DNA of 64,000 bases from Typhlomys cinereus (GCA_023101885.1 JALPQD010000206.1:3692954-3756953); one strand, 5' to 3'. Positions 21,599 through 33,639 are shown, numbered from the stretch's first letter. Notes: generated by a model not told the origin, from the letters alone. Translations and numbers: made by a program.

Positions 21599-24500
21599 CT
21601 AGGAGCCACCTATTAGGGAGTACATACGGCGCTTAATTTTCTGGGATTGGGATACTTCACTTAATATAATTGCTTCTAATGACATCCATTTCCAGGCAAA
21701 TTCCAGTAATTCATCATTTTTGATGGCTGAGTAGTACTCCATTGTATAGATGTACCACGGTTTCCTTATCCACTCGTCAACTGTTGGACATTTAGGTTGA
21801 TTCCATGACTTTGCTATTGTAAACAGTGCTGCTATGAACATAGTCGTGCTTGTGCTATCGAGGCGAACCTCTGCTGCATGGGGGGTTATTCCCAAAAGTG
21901 GAATAGCAGGGTCATATGGCATTTCAATCTTTAATTTCTTTAAGAATCTCCAGACGGCTCGCCAGAATGGCTGTATGAGCCTGCATTCCCACCAGCAATG
22001 TAGCAGAGTTCCCCTCTCTCCACATCCTCTCCAGCATTTGTTGTTCTTTGTATTGTGGATTTTTGCCATCCTGACCGGGGTGAGATGATATCTCAGGGAG
22101 GTTTTGATTTGCATTTCCCTGATGGCTAAAGAAGTGGAGCATTTTTGAAGATATTTATTAGACATTTTAATTTCATCTCTGGTAAAATTTCTTTTAAGTT
22201 CCAGGGCCCATTTTTTAATTGGGCCATTGGTTTCCTTGATGTTTAATTTTCTAAGTTCTTTGTGCACTCTGGACAGTAGAGCTTTATCAGATATGTGGTT
22301 AGTAAAGATTTTCTCCCATTCTGTGGGTTGCCTTTGAGCTCGTGTGACAATCTCCTTATCTGAACAGAAGCTCTTTAATTTCACAAGATCCCAACTGTTG
22401 AGAGTTGGTAGCAGTGACTGTGCCATTGGATGTCTGTTCAGGAAATGTTGGCCTAGCCCAATCAGCTCAAGGGAGTTCCCTATCCGTTCAGTTATGATTT
22501 TTATAGTCTCTTGCCTGATATCAAGGTCCTTGATCCATTTGGAATTAAGTCTTGTACATGGTGACAAGTACGGGTCCAGCTTTAATCTTCTGCATGTGGA
22601 GATCCAGTTTTGCCAGCACCATTTGTTGAAGATGCTGTTCTTTTTCCATTGGATTCCTTGGGCCCCTTTGTCAAAGACCAAATGGCTGTATTTTTGTGGG
22701 CTTATATCTGGGTCCTCAACCCTTATCCATTGATCTGTGTGTCTATTTTGGATCCAGTACCAGGCTGTTTTTATAACTATGGATTTGTAGTATAGACTAA
22801 GGTTCGGTATGGTAATACCTCCAGCAGTGTTTTTGTTACTCAGGATTGTCTTTGCTATCCTAGGCCTTTTGTGCCTCCATATGAATTTTGAGATTAATTG
22901 GTCAACTTCTTTAAAGAATTGCTTTGGGATTTTAATTGGTATAGCATTGAATTTGTATATTGCCTTTGGTAGGATGGTCATTTTTACAATGTTGATTCTG
23001 CCAATCCAGGAGCATGGGAAGTCTTTCCACCTTCTGATGTCTTCAGCAATTTCTTTCTTTAGGGTTTTAAAGTTTTCATTGTAAAGGTCTTTTACCTCCT
23101 TGGTTAGGTTTATACCAAGGTATTTCATTTTTTTAGGGGCTATAGTAAATGGGATTGTTTCTCTCAGGGCTTTTTCACTTCTTTCATTCTGGGCATATAG
23201 GAAGGCCTCTGATTTTTGCACATTTATTTTGTATCCTGCCACCCTGCTGAACTTCTCAATTAGTTCCAGGAGCTTCCTGGTGGAGTTTTTGGGATCACTC
23301 AGGTATAAGATCATGTCATCTGCAAATAGGGATAGCTTGACTTCTTCCTTCCCGATTTGAATCCCTCTTATGTCCCTTTCTTGTCTTATGGCTTCAACTA
23401 AGACTTCAAGTACAATATTGAATAGAAGTGGTAAGAGTGGACAGCCTTGTCTAGTTCCTGATCGAAGTGGGAATGCTTCCAATTGTTCCCCATTGAGCAT
23501 AATCCTTGCTGTGGGCTTGTTGTATACAGCTTTTATTATATTGATAAAGGTTCCTTTCATTCCTACTGTCTCTAGCGTTTTGATCATAAAAGGCTGTTGG
23601 ATCTTCTCAAAGGCTTTTTCTGCATCTATCGAGAGTATCATGTGGTCTTGGACTTTGGACTGGTTTACATGATGAATTACATTTATTGATTTGCGTATGT
23701 TGAACCAACCTTGCGTGCAGGGGATGAAGCCTACTTGGTCCCTGTGAATGATCTTTTTGATTTGCTAAGACTTTGTTGAGAATCTTTGCGTCTGTGTTCA
23801 TCAGGGAGATCGGCCTATAGTTTTCTTTTTTAAGTGAATCTTTATTAGGTTTTGGGATTAAGATGATATTAGCTTCATAGAAGGAATTTGGTAGTGTTCC
23901 TTCCTTTGTTATTTGATTGAACAGTTTAAGGAGTATTGGTGTTATTGACTACTTAAATGTCTGGAAAAATTCTGTGCTGAATCCATCTGATCCAGTACAT
24001 TTTTTGGTGGGAAGAATCGAGATTACTTCTTTAATTTCCTTATATGTTATAGGGCCATTTAAGTAATACACAACTTCCTGATCCAATTTAGGTAAGATGT
24101 GTTTACTTAGAAATTCATCCATCTCTTTTGTGTTGTCAAACTTCACAGAGTATAAGTTTTTGAAATATGATGTTATAATTCTCTGGATTTCTTGGGTATC
24201 AGTAGTGATAACTCCATGTTCATTTCTAATTTTGTTAATTTGGGTTTTCTCTCTCCTGCTTTTGGTTAATTTAGCTAGGGGTGTATCAATCTTATTGATT
24301 TTTTCAAAGAACCAGCTTTTTGACTGGTTGATTTTTTCTATCATTTTCTTAATCTCGATTTCATATATTTCTCCCCTTATTTTGTTAATTTCCTCTCTTC
24401 TACTACTTTTGGGATTAGATTGCTCAAGTTTCTCTAAAGCCTTAAGCTGCGTCGTTAAGTTATTTATTTCTGATGTTTCCATTTTTTTGATGTAGGCATT

Positions 24501-25406
24501 AAGAGCTATGAACTTACCTCTTAGGACAGCTTTCATTGTGTCCCAGAGATTTTGGTAAGTTGTATTTTCGTTATCGTTTTCTTTCAGGAAATCTTGAATT
24601 TCCTTTTTAATTTCTTCCTGAATCCAGTTCTCATTCAGCATTATTTTGTTAAGTTTCCAGGAGTTAGTGTATTTTCTCTTGTTTGTTGTGTTGTGGATGT
24701 CCAGCTTTAGGCTGTGGTGGTCTGATAGGGCACAGGTTCGAATTTCAACTTTTTTGTATATGTGTAGATTCATTTTGTGGCCCAATATGTGATCTATTTT
24801 GGAGAAAGTTCCGTGTGCTGCTGAGAAAAATGTGTATTCTTTGGTGCGTGGGTGAAAAGTTTGATAGAGATCTGTAAGGTCCATTTCTTTCAGGGTTTGA
24901 TTAAGTTCCAAAGTGTCTCTGTTAAGCTTTGGACCTGTTGATCTATCCCATGTTGAGAGGGCAGTGTTGAAGTCCCCAAGAATTATCTTTTGGGGGTTGA
25001 TTTCTTGCTTTAGATGCTGTAGGGTTTTCTTAATGAATGTGGAGGGGCCCGTATTGGGTGCATAAATGTTCAGTATTGTGAAGTCTTCCTGGTGAATTGT
25101 ACCTGTGACTAAAATGTAGTATCCATCTGTGTCTCTTATGATTTTCTTTGGTTTGAAGCCCACTTTGTCTGAAAGCATAATTGCTACCCTTGCCTGTTTC
25201 CTGGTTCCATTAGCTTGCAAGATTTTGGACCAGCCTTTCATTCTTAGCATGTGCCTATCTTTTGTGGTGAGATGAGTTTCCTGAAGGCAGCAGATTGTTG
25301 GATTGTGGTTTTTAATCCACGTTTGTAATCTGTGTCTCTTAATCGGCGAGTTAATACCATTGACATTTAATGTTATAATGGAGAAATTATTTTTAATTCT
25401 GGACAT
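21599..25406 (-). pseudogene. L1 ORF2, two main lesions
   Basis: Starts at 25406 shortly after ORF1. The first 485 codons hold the endonuclease with its NVNG, QETH, GDFN and SDHH motifs. An in-frame TAG at 23949-23951 ends this part. Further on, a 17-bp deletion at 23760/23761 (present intact in the copy near 53.9 kb) shifts the frame. From 23641 the remaining 680 codons are open, with the FADD reverse transcriptase motif near 23310 and a C-terminal Cys/His knuckle, ending at 21599. The family product is about 1,270-1,300 residues, so essentially the whole length is here. Confidence 0.95.
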
Positions 25407-25506
25407 TTTTTATGTTTAGTAGATTTTGTTAGCATGTTGTTTGATATTTATGTTTTGGTGGTATTATACTTCCCTTGTGTCCTCCTGGATACACTTGTTC
25501 TTTTCT

Positions 25507-26532
25507 TCAAGCTTGAGTATCAGTTCTAGGTGGGATTTTTTGAAGGCCTGGTTTGGTAGACATGTATCCCTTCAAGTTGTCTTTGTGCTGGAAAATTTTT
25601 CTTTCTCTCTCGATGATGACTGATAGTTTTGCAGGGTAAATCAGCCTGGGTTGACATTTTTGCTCATTCAACATTTGAAGTATGTCTCTCCAAGCTCTTC
25701 TTGCTTTTACTGTTTCGACTGAGAAGTCATTTGTTATTTTAATAGGTTTACCTTTAAAAGTGATTTGTTTTTTCTCCCTTGACGCTCTCAGCACCAGTTC
25801 TTTATCTTGAATGTGGAGTGTTTTAACTATTATTTGCCGTGGCATGCTTCTATTTTGGTTGTATCTGTTTGGAATGCGAAATGCCTCTTATATTTGGATA
25901 GGCCTCTCATTCTTTAATTGTGGGAAGTTTTCATTTATGATGAATTGAAATATTTCCTCAGGTGTGGTATTTTGGGATTCTTGTTCTGGTATTCCATGAA
26001 TGCGCATGTTAGGCTTCTTCAGGGTGTCCCATATCTCTTGAATGTTCCTCTCCAGTATCTTTTTGGCTTTAACAATCTCTTCCATTGAGCTGGTTAATTC
26101 TCCCACTTTGTCTTCAAGATCTGAAATTCTATTTTCTGCCTCATTTGTTCTGCTGATAAGACTCTCTGTTGAGTTTTGGGTTGAAGATAACTTGTGTTTT
26201 AGTTCAATTTTAAACTCTGCCTGAGACTGTTTTAATTGCTCCATACCTATTTTTGTTTCTTGAACTGTTTTTATCAACTCCTCCAAGTACCTGTTGTGTT
26301 CCTGTTCGAAGTGGTTGATACGGTTGTTTAACTCTTCTCGGATTTCCTCTTTCATAGTATTAATCATGGTAAGGATCATACTCTGAAAGTCGTTATGTTG
26401 GGTCTGGCTTCCATGGCTATTTTCTGTGGATTTGTTGTGGCCGGAATCCCTCATTATGGGATTGATTCTTTCGGCAGGAGATTGGTCTTCTTGGGTTTTG
26501 TTTCTCGTGGATCTGCACTTTGACTTATACAT
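25507..26532 (-). pseudogene. L1 ORF1, one nonsense mutation
   Basis: The start ATG is at 26532. 214 codons cover the basic N-terminus, the long coiled coil and the RRM-like part, then stop at a TAA (25888-25890). The copy near 56.05 kb has CAA here, so this is a C-to-T nonsense change. The frame reopens (MPRQII..., 25845-25507) as the C-terminal RNA-binding domain, but its last residues are altered by a small indel near 25536. Confidence 0.93.
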
Positions 26533-27406
26533 TGTTGTTTTGTTTTTTAGGACCTTTCAGTTTCTGTGTTTTTCACTGAATCGACGTAGTTAGTATTGTT
26601 ACGCTTGCCAGTTATTACTAGTGCTTGCCTTGGATTGGGTATGTTTGTGTATTGTTATTATTATATCCTAGATGAGGCTACTAGGCTGTTAGTACATCAG
26701 TTAAGTCAGGTTATGTTACCGGGGGTGAATAGTAGTTTGGTAGTGCACTCTTACGATTTAGTTTCTTGGTGAAATGTGGGGGTGAGTGGTGTACTCCCTG
26801 GAGTTGTATGTTTTGGGGTGGCTGTATGAGAAAGTTGATCTACAGTATTGATAGTTTAAAGGATCAGTAAGGTGAAAAGAAAAAGTTTACTTATCTTTGG
26901 GCTGGATGAGAAGAATCTCGCCCACGTGATATAATGATTGTAGTGGAGTCCAGATGTATGGCCTGTTCTCCCTTTGTTCCTTAGAATTTTGCTTGAGTTT
27001 CCTTCGGTCTCTATTGAATTCTGAGTAACAGTGTGTCTTCCGTGGACCACGTGCGTAGGTCCCAGGTGGGCCAGAGAGGCAGAGGGTCTGATGTTGATGG
27101 TAGAATTCTTCACCTGCAACCTGGGAAGGTAGGCGCAGAGAGGGGTGGGGCACCAGCGTGGCTGCGCAGCGTGGTGCTGCTGGCCGGGCGGCTCCCGGGT
27201 GGGGGGCGGGACTGGGCTGGGCTCTTTCGCTCCCTGGCTCAATGGCAGAATTCTTCACCTGGGATCCAGGGGGGTGGCTAGGCGCACAGGGAGCAGGATG
27301 CGAGGGGCTTGGGTCCGGGCCGGGGCCCAGGCTAAGCTGCAGTCAGCCTGGGTGCTCGCTGCCGCCGGGACGTGTGGGGCTCCGGGTTGGTTGGGGGCTG
27401 GGCTGT

Positions 27407-27452
<46 letters not shown>

Positions 27453-27577
27453 ACCTTGGGCGGGGGCGGGGCGGCACGGAGGGGTCTGGGGTCGGACCAG
27501 GCCGGGGGCGCAGGCCAAGCCGCAGTCGGCCTGGGTGCTTGCCACCACCGGGACGCGTGGGGCTCCGGGTTGGTTCT
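26533..27577 (-). promoter_or_regulatory. L1 5'UTR/internal promoter, long type
   Basis: About 1.05 kb upstream of ORF1. The distal ~550 bp (27030-27577) are GC- and CpG-rich, with partial internal repetition: 'TTCTTCACCTG' recurs at about 27104 and 27250, and a CAGGCC..GC-rich block recurs at about 27320 and 27500. A CT dinucleotide run lies at 27411-27448. The same 5'UTR type is found in the L1 at 50602-57684. Promoter function is inferred from L1 biology. Confidence 0.7.
27411..27448. repeat. CT dinucleotide microsatellite
   Basis: About 19 perfect CT units inside the L1 5'UTR. The corresponding place in the 50602-57684 L1 (about 57540-57562) holds only a short 'CTCTCTTTCTCTC' run, so the tract expanded here after or near insertion. 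Confidence 0.9.
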
Positions 27578-27828
27578 CTTTCTCTCTTCTTTAGCATTGT
27601 ATTTAAAAGAGAGTCTCCAATTACTCTCATAGATACATGACTCTTTAATGATTCATGCCGTGTCCTGAGTTAACATTCTCAAGCATGCATAACACTAACC
27701 ATTTTTTCTATTAAGGAGAATTTAAAAATTTGTAAATTCGTCATTTAGTTTTTCTTTCATTTTTACCTCATACATCTTTCAATATTTTGAATGGCAAGCA
27801 TTCATTTTAAATTTTGAATATTATTAAT

Positions 27829-28039
27829 CTAAGGTTAACTTTCAAAACTTCTAATCTTTAATGAGACTAGCTAAAACTCACAGTCATAACGCCCATTGCA
27901 TAATAGAAGTGAGCATACGTTGCTGCCTGTACCACACATGACTAAAACACTAGAGTGTTCCTACTTCTGCATGAATTACAGTGGGAGTCAACAAAATCAG
28001 AAAAGTTTATTCTATGCCCATGCCAATTTGTTTCTTGAG
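27829..28039 (-). repeat. Inverted repeat arm B
   Basis: Reverse-complement partner of 18747-18957. The shared open frame starts at 27896 (plus) and resembles that of arm A for about 48 codons, then diverges. See arm A. Confidence 0.8.
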
Positions 28040-28192
28040 TTTGATAATAATTGTGATTTTTTGACTCTTATCTCCACAGTATACATTTTTTTTTTCCTTT
28101 GGGGACAATTGCATTGGAAGACATTCTACATAAGAAGGAGTTTACATACATACTTTTTATATTTATATGAGTCAACCTTTTATTTATTTATT

Positions 28193-28315
28193 TTTTAACA
28201 TTTTTTATTATTATTTCCGCTCATACAAACTTAATAGGTACACCAGTTCCCTCCCTCCCTTCTCCTCCCCCCGAATCCCCTGCTCCCCCTCCCCTCAGTC
28301 TTCCCTCCCCGCTGC
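28193..28315 (-). mobile_element. Short L1 3' end
   Basis: Antisense 'TTTTTTATTATTATTTCCGCTCATACAAACTTAATAGGTACACC' layout and the C/T-rich tract, the same as the 3' end of the L1 at 20575. The insertion is truncated to about 120 bp. Confidence 0.8.
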
Positions 28316-28699
28316 CCGAGCTGAGAGAGATGATGATCAATGATGTTGTGTAAAACAAAATTATGGGGCTTTCCTAAGTGATTGATATATGTGAAATATA
28401 CAATGTATGCTATAGGAATGAGCATTTGGTGAATATTTCTAACTCCTGGTGTAGAGACACTGAACAGATATACCTCTAAAGAAAGCTTTCATAATTTTCT
28501 TAAGATACTATAGATAGTGTATTGATGTAATTAAATTACAGTAAAGGAGTCCTGAATTAATAATTGAAGTTCCAAATCACAGACTAATTTTGTAGTCTTG
28601 AAGAGTTGTGCATTCTAAGTAGTCATCATACAAGAGTAGCTTAATGACCACATTAGCAATGACATCTGATGTTTTTTGAAAGCTTATTGTGCACAATGC
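28316..28699. other. No gene recognised
   Basis: AT-rich intergenic DNA, no recognised feature. Confidence 0.5.
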
Positions 28700-28925
28700 A
28701 TTTTTAAATATTTTCTTTATTTGAATGATTGTATATAAAAATAAGATATTATATATATGTATAAATACAGAGAAAGAAAGAAAGCACATGTGCATACACC
28801 ATGGCACACAGGTGAAAGTCAGAAGACAAGTTTCAGAAGTCAATTGCCTCCTTCCATGTGAGATACAGGGGACTGAACGGGATTGTTCTTATAAAAGTAG
28901 TGTTTTTTCATGCTGATGCATCATG
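28700..28925 (-). mobile_element. B2-like SINE, antisense, diverged
   Basis: Contains 'ACACAGGTGAAAGTCAGAAG' and 'CAAGTTTCAGAAGTCAATTG', the body of B2/B3-type SINEs in antisense, with a degenerate tRNA-like head around 28860-28925. Confidence 0.6.
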
Positions 28926-28934
28926 CTGGTCCTC

Positions 28935-29130
28935 AATACGTATTTTACTTATTTATGAGAGAGAGAATTCACACATATGCTGTGCTTGCACATGGATGCT
29001 GTGGTGCACAGGTGGAGGTCACATGACAACTTTCAGAAGTTCTCTCCTTAGGCTTCCAGAGACCAAACTCAGGTCACTGAGTTTGTGAACAGACACTTTC
29101 TTTGTTGAGGTATCTCACTGGTATTTTAAA
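28935..29130 (-). mobile_element. B2-like SINE, antisense
   Basis: TTTACTTATTTATGAGAGAG at the tail, then 'CACAGGTGGAGGTCACATG', 'ACAACTTTCAGAAGTTCTC', and the tRNA-like head 'CCAAACTCAGGTCACTGAG' ending 'GAGGTATCTCACTGGT'. This matches the arrangement of rodent B2 SINEs. Confidence 0.7.
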
Positions 29131-29546
29131 ACCTAGACCATAATATTAGTCACCTTCACAGAGTTAGAAAACAATTAAAGACTGAAAATTAGTTGTCACA
29201 AACCCATGAAGAATACTTTAGTGGACAAACACATTTAGTGACCATTATCGAACTGTAAGAGTGGATAAAGTATTATATCAAGAAAAAATTATTAAATGCC
29301 TCCAGACATTTTGGGTCTAGCAAAAACTAAAGCCATGTTAACTATAGATGACCAAGGAGAGAGATCTGAGACAAACAGTTCAGAATAATTGTAAATGTTT
29401 CAAAATGGGAGCAGAACGACACCTGTTGCAGAGAGTCATAGCCATTGTCAGACTGGAGGATGATCATCCAAGGGTATTGTTGAGTTACCTGTAACCATTC
29501 TTTCCAATCTGCACTTACTTCCCTTCCAGGCAGGCAAAACATCTCT
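29131..29546. other. Upstream region of the OR pseudogene
   Basis: No coding. A pyrimidine-rich stretch followed by CAG (about 29512-29530, ending CTTCCCTTCCAG) lies 17 bp before the receptor ATG. OR coding exons normally have a splice acceptor close to the start codon, so this is a plausible acceptor. Confidence 0.45.
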
Positions 29547-30542
29547 ATGGATACGAAGAACTACACACAGGTATCAGAATTTCTAATTGAGGGCTTCTCA
29601 GAAGATCCAGAACTTCAGCCCATCCTCTTTGGACTGTTCTTGTTCATGTACCTGGTCACAGTGCTTGGGAACCTGCTCATCATCCTGGCTGTCAGCTGTG
29701 ACTCCCACCTCCACAACCCTATGTACTTCTTCCTCTGCAATCTGTCCTTCATTGACATCTGTTTCATTTCCATTACAATACCAAAAATGCTGATGAACAT
29801 TCAGAGACAGAGAAAAGGCATTTCCTATGCACAGTGTCTCACTCAGGTATATTTTTTAACACTTTTGCTGGAATGGATAGTTCTCTATTGACTCTAATGG
29901 CTTATGACCGCTTTGTAGCTATCTGCCACCCGTTGAACTATACTGTGATCATGAATCCTAGACTTTGTGGCCTCCTGGTTGTGATATCTTGGGTAATTAT
30001 GCTCTGGGTTTCTCTGATTCATGTTCTACTGATGAATAAATTAATGTTCTCCATAGGCACTAAAATCCCACATTTCTTCTGTGAACTTCCTCAAGTTCTT
30101 GAGGTGGCTAGCTCTGACATCTACATCAACAATGTCTTTATGTATGTGGTGACTTTCTTTCTAGGTCTGATTCCCATGATGGGGATTCTCTTCTCTTATT
30201 CCCAGATCATTTTTCTCTTTACTGAGCATGCCCTCCACTGTGAGTAAGTACAAAGCCTTTTCCACCTGTGGTTCTCACCTCTGTGTCATCTCCTTGTTCT
30301 ATGGGACAGGGTTTGGGGTTTACCTCAGTTCCTCTGTGATATATTCTTCCCAGAGAAGAATGGCTGCCTCAGTAGTGTACACTGTAGTCACCCCCATGCT
30401 GAACCCTTTCATCTATAGCCCAAGGAACAAGGATGTGAAGGGAGCCCTAAGAGAATTTTGCCTGAGAGTTGTCTCTTTCCCATCATGGATCATTGATCTT
30501 AGAACTAAGTGGATGTTGACACATCTAAGGCAAATTTGGTAA
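29547..30542 (+). pseudogene. Olfactory receptor, family 7-like, two frameshifts
   Basis: A seven-transmembrane odorant receptor of class II. Segment 1 (29547-29857) has an N-terminal N-glycosylation site (NYT), TM1 with the GN motif, and PMYFFL. Segment 2 carries [15 protein letters not shown] and runs to about 30214. Segment 3 has [10 protein letters not shown] and [12 protein letters not shown]. Frame is lost by a missing T in the T6 run at 29852-29857 and regained after an extra T in the T5 run at 30210-30214. The usual NPxIYSLRN motif has L changed to P. The open C-terminus runs to 30542, somewhat longer than usual. It would encode a cilia-membrane receptor of sensory neurons. The sequence is about as conserved as its intact neighbour, so inactivation looks recent, or the indels may be assembly errors. 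Confidence 0.93.
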
Positions 30543-30549
30543 ATCTATC

Positions 30550-30935
30550 TACCTGTCTCTCTTTGTATCATCTATTTTTATGTCTGTCTATCTTCTATGT
30601 ATTTTCTGTCACCTACTTATATAGATATTATTTATCTATCACTTATGTATTATCTGTTATTTATTTATTATCTATCTGCCTTCCCAACATATACAAATCC
30701 ATACACCTATCAATTATGTATCCATGTATCATGTACCTATGAATACTCTATCATCTATTTTTCTCTTATTTGTCAATGCATGTTTTTGCCATCTATCTGT
30801 CATCTATTATGAATATACAAAAATGTTATATATCTGTATAACATCTATATATCATCTATCTATGTGTCTACCTATCCAGCTATCTCTGGTCTGTTCTCTC
30901 ACACTCTCTATCTTCATCATCTTTCTATAATCCAC
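30550..30935. repeat. Degenerate TCTA/TCTG-rich simple sequence
   Basis: Interrupted 'ATCTATC', 'TATCATCTAT' and 'CTGTCTATC' runs make an old, broken tetranucleotide array directly after the receptor pseudogene stop codon. Confidence 0.8.
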
Positions 30936-32232
30936 CCATCATCTCACAGGTCTTTTGTCAAGCCTACATCTGTTGCCTAATTTCTTCTACTTCCCAAGGC
31001 ATATGTTTCTTTACATTTGAATATTTTAAAGTATTTTCACCAGAAGATATTTTTATTTTCTCTGCAGGGTACACAGAGTTGCAAGTGATAAGGTATTCTT
31101 ATAGACATTGCTGGTATTATGGTGTTAATAGAAAGTAATTAAGTCTCATAAGTTGAAACAGATTTAAAAAAAAACATTTTTCCTTTTAAACTGCTATCTA
31201 TACATTGTAGGTAATATAATGCTGATACCCATTTTAGCATGCAGTGGTTAAAACATTAAAAGAAACTACCAAAAATAATAAAACAGCATTATATGTACAT
31301 GTCATCCTAGAAATTAAATTTTTCACTGGATTATACTAATTATATTTAATAATGGATTTCATCATGAAATTTAAATAACACTTGTATATCTAATTTTGCT
31401 TTTCAAATTAAAATAAAATACAATATGAAAATCATTTCCAGTGCTTTTTGGTAGTAGATAGAATGCCGATGGAGAAAATATCTTAGAAAGTTTTAAGCTT
31501 AACAATCATATAATTTTTTCCTCCATATGTAAATATTAATATATGGTTTTGATATATGATGCTTATCAGATACATTTTTGAAACTATTATAACATTCTAG
31601 CAAATCTGCTTTTCCCCCTTTTAAAGAAAACTATTTATTACTAATTATACATGTAATAGACAATAGATATTTGAAGTTATTTCTGATTAGCTGTAAAATT
31701 GTACTTTGACCAATGTTTTAATATTTCCCAAGACTCTGATTACCATTTTATTCTGTCTCTATGATGCCTATTTTTTAATACCCACATATAAATGAATATT
31801 CCTTTTTATCTTTCTCAGTTTACTTTATGTAACAGCATAAAACTTCATCCACATTGTAGCAATGCATTATTTTATTTATTTTCTGAATGTCACATTAAAT
31901 GTATACACACATATATATCAACTTTTCTATATCCACATAATAATAAACATTCAAAACATCCATATTTATTGTACACTTTATTATGAATGATAATGTTTAT
32001 GATGATGAGCATATTCAAAAATCTTGACACACTGATTTAAAAATCCATTGGAATGACATGTACAAATGTGGTTGTCACATCATGGTTGTTCTATTTTAAT
32101 TTTTTTGAGGAATTTGCATATTGTTTTCCATGATCACAAAACTATGTATATAATATATATATACAACTTATATTACCAAAAGATTAAAATATATGCCATT
32201 TTCTTTTTTTGCTGTATTTGCTTTTTATTTTT
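30936..32232. other. No gene recognised
   Basis: Very AT-rich intergenic DNA. No coding motif, RNA gene or clear transposon recognised. Confidence 0.5.
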
Positions 32233-32803
32233 TTAAATTTATTTTTATTATTTCCACTCATGCAAACTTAACAGGTACACTGGTCCCCTCTCTCCCTTCA
32301 ATCCTCCATCCCCCTCCTGCCCCATACCCCAGTGCCTCCCTCTCCCATCCCTGGAGCATCCTTTAATGTGCATGCCAAACTCTCCTCTGTGTCCTCCTCT
32401 CCGATGAGGTGCAAGGACCCAGTGGCATTTCCCAGTGTTCCTGTGTTCCCCTTAAGCATAAGAACACTACTGTGGCTGTCAATCCCTTGCCTCCAAGGAT
32501 CCTAGTGCCTTTAGCAAATGCCAGACTTTGTGGGGTCAATAGTGTGTTGGACATTGTGCAGGGCATGCAAAGCCCAATTATGATTGCTTCGACTATAACT
32601 TGTGTGGAGTATCTTGCATATCATTACTCCTCCCATCCTTGTGCTGTTACAATCTTACCGCCCCCTCTTCCGCAAATTTTCCTGAGCTTCAGGATGGGGA
32701 GAGATTAGTCTGGCCTAGTTCTAGGTGGTTGATATAGAGTCTCTGATGTTCTGGATTATGGTTTGTTGATTTTTTTTCACTTTTGATGCTCCTGGAATGC
32801 CCT
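32233..32803 (-). mobile_element. 5'-truncated L1 3'UTR
   Basis: Antisense L1 3'UTR from the A-rich tail ('TTATTTCCACTCATGCAAAC') through the 'AGCATAAGAACACTACTGTGG' block to 'TTTTGATGCTCCTGGAATGCCC'. It is closest in text to the host 3'UTR at 51337-51790. The element stops at 32803, where a SINE follows directly. Confidence 0.85.
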
Positions 32804-32805
32804 TG

Positions 32806-33055
32806 TATGTGTGTGTTTGTGTATGTGTATCAGAAGGCACTGTGTGTGCCTGTGGAAGGACAAGGCTGACTTCAGAAATCATCCTGGATGGCTCTACTTC
32901 CTTTTTGTTTCAATCTGGGATTTTGAAGACTCTAGCCACCAGGACTGGAAGTGCAGGCCTTTTCAGTTTCTATGTGGCATTTTTACATGGGATCCAAGCT
33001 CAGAACTTTTTACTTTCAAGGCAGAGTCTTAATCCCTGAGCTATCTCTGCACCCC
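32806..33055 (-). mobile_element. tRNA-type SINE, diverged
   Basis: Starts in TG-rich sequence and ends with 'GGGATCCAAGCTCAGAAC', 'CAAGGCAGAGTCTTAATCCC' and 'TGAGCTATCTCTGCACCCC', antisense of the tRNA-like SINE head seen at 48661-48701. The body is diverged. Confidence 0.7.
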
Positions 33056-33352
33056 AAGGATTTGTCATTCACATGTGGTGCTCAAAACTAGTTGAAAGTT
33101 CATAGATAAGGAGACCATTCCCCCTGGTAGAGAATCCAGTGCTCTTGTATTTTTTTTCAAATAGCCATGCTGTGCATGTCCAATAGTTTTCTAAATAACT
33201 GTGCTTTTCCCATAAAAGAGTGCTGTTGTCTACTTTGATCAGAGAAGGTTCTTTTTGTCAGTGTCCAGTGGTGACTGAAGAGATTCCAAATGGGTCATCG
33301 TACAGTGTAGGTTGTTTGTTCATTCTGTACAGTTTCTTTTGCTGACATAGGA
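33056..33352. other. No gene recognised
   Basis: Intergenic DNA up to a GATA microsatellite. Confidence 0.5.
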
Positions 33353-33370
33353 TATGATAGATAGATAGAT

Positions 33371-33417
<47 letters not shown>

Positions 33418-33545
33418 TAGATAGCATAGTTGATGGATAAATGATAGATAAATGTATAGATGACAGACAAATGACAAATAGATGATAGATGATTAGATAA
33501 TAAATATAGACAGGTGACAGATACATGATAGATGATAGATAGGTA
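33353..33545. repeat. GATA microsatellite
   Basis: A near-perfect GATA run at about 33355-33415 followed by imperfect GATA/GACA-rich sequence to 33545. All six-frame open frames here are low-complexity products of the repeat. Confidence 0.95.
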
Positions 33546-33639
33546 GATAGATGCTAAATAAAACTGTTTAGGAAGCTTAATACTTTCACTATGGATTGTT
33601 CCCAAAGGCTCTTGTATATGAATTCTTGGTCTCTAGCTG

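Larger units (their letters stand above)
20575..27577 (-). mobile_element. Full-length L1 (minus), best preserved copy
   Basis: A 7.0-kb LINE-1 with poly(T) at 20575-20579, 3'UTR (20580-21598), ORF2 (21599-25406), ORF1 (25507-26532) and a ~1-kb 5'UTR (26533-27577). A perfect 15-bp TSD, CTTTCTCTCTTCTTT, flanks it at 20560-20574 and 27578-27592, proving a single complete insertion. Lesions are few: one stop in ORF1, a small frame change at its end, and in ORF2 one stop plus a 17-bp deletion. It is therefore inactive but younger than the other long L1s here. Confidence 0.96.

Noticed and set aside
22344..23672. Plus-strand frames within the minus-strand L1 (e.g. 22344-22733, 23370-23672)
   Set aside because: Antisense shadows of ORF2.
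27033..27640. Overlapping plus-strand frames rich in Gly/Arg/Ser/Leu near 27.1-27.6 kb
   Set aside because: They lie in the GC- and CT-rich L1 5'UTR, antisense to the element, and are low complexity.
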